Origin: Ancistrus triradiatus
Lineage: Eukaryota; Chordata; Actinopteri; Siluriformes; Loricariidae
Length of the DNA stretch: 64,000 nucleotides
NCBI GenBank assembly: GCA_025084515.1
Contig: JAJAGP010000782.1
Coordinates: forward strand, 1-64,000
Direction of reading: 5' to 3'
Below the pieces are notes generated by a model. That model saw nothing but the letters and a program-made list of their open reading frames with translations. It was not told where the DNA came from and did no database searches. A program made the position numbers and the translations under genes. This document shows, one piece after another, positions 63,714 to 64,000 of the stretch. Within the stretch, counting starts at the first letter, position 1, and each line of letters begins with the position of its first letter.

Positions 63714-64000
63714 TGTGGTAGAAAATAAATATTTGGTCACCCACAACAAGTAAGATTTCTGGCTCTCACAAACCGGTAACCTTTTCTTTAAAAAGCTCTT
63801 TTGTCCTCCACTCGTTACCTGTATTAATGGCACCTGTTTGACCTCGCTATCTGTATAAAAGACACCTGTCCACAGCCTCAAACAGTCAGACTCCAAACTC
63901 AACCATGGACAAGACCAAAGAGCTGTCGAAGGACACCAGGAAGAAAATTGTAGAACTTCACCAGGCTGGGAAGAGTGAATCTACAATATGCATGCAAAGT
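63714..64000 (+). mobile_element. Tc1-like family B, cut by window edge
   Basis: gaaaataaatatttggtcac leads to ATG at 63905 (MDKTKELSKDTRKKIVELHQ), the transposase head on the plus strand. It continues past 64000. Confidence 0.85.

Overview
The window is vertebrate genomic DNA, almost certainly from a teleost fish and quite possibly a catfish. The evidence is short exons in long introns, heavy loads of Tc1-like transposons of the fish type, tRNA-derived SINEs with the teleost tail, fold-back MITEs and many CA/GT microsatellites. No bacterial, viral or CRISPR feature was seen. Most long open frames are transposase relics or by-products of tandem repeats.

Two genes are recognisable, both on the minus strand. 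The large one (61496 down to 13951) is carmil1 (older name lrrc16a), the actin capping-protein regulator. I place 35 coding exons by homology to vertebrate CARMIL1, with splice sites and codon phases that agree from exon to exon. The start codon and first coding exon(s) lie beyond the right edge. The order runs from the PH-like domain (61.5-51.7 kb) through the leucine-rich repeats (49.5-33.3 kb) and the helical dimerisation region (33.2-25.1 kb) to the capping-protein-binding CPI and CSI motifs (24.3-22.8 kb) and the proline-rich tail (22.7-13.95 kb). The only exon whose phase does not close is 25064..25185, which appears to lack one G. The second gene, scgn (secretagogin, a calcium sensor with six EF-hands), starts at 4901 and runs off the left edge. 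Exons for EF-hand 1, the end of EF-hand 2 and EF-hand 3 are visible. CARMIL1 followed by SCGN on the same strand is also the human order, which supports both names.

The roughly 9-kb gap between the genes (4.9-13.95 kb) holds a decayed DNA transposon, a Tc1 relic and a 2.8-kb minisatellite of 34-bp units. On the strand from which carmil1 is transcribed, nearly every unit carries AATAAA. The introns of carmil1 carry two Tc1-like families (A: tips gtggtgcttgaaagtttg; B: tips gtggggcaaaaaagtattt), an L2-like LINE fragment nested in a Tc1, a long palindrome, several MITE families, at least ten SINE copies and a second minisatellite of about 77 bp (37-38.1 kb).

I see no undescribed biological system that I could defend. 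The points most worth checking are the one-base frameshift in carmil1, the AATAAA array behind the gene, the degenerate EF-hands of scgn, the inverted Tc1 pair flanking a 60-nt exon, and several nested insertions that give a relative chronology.
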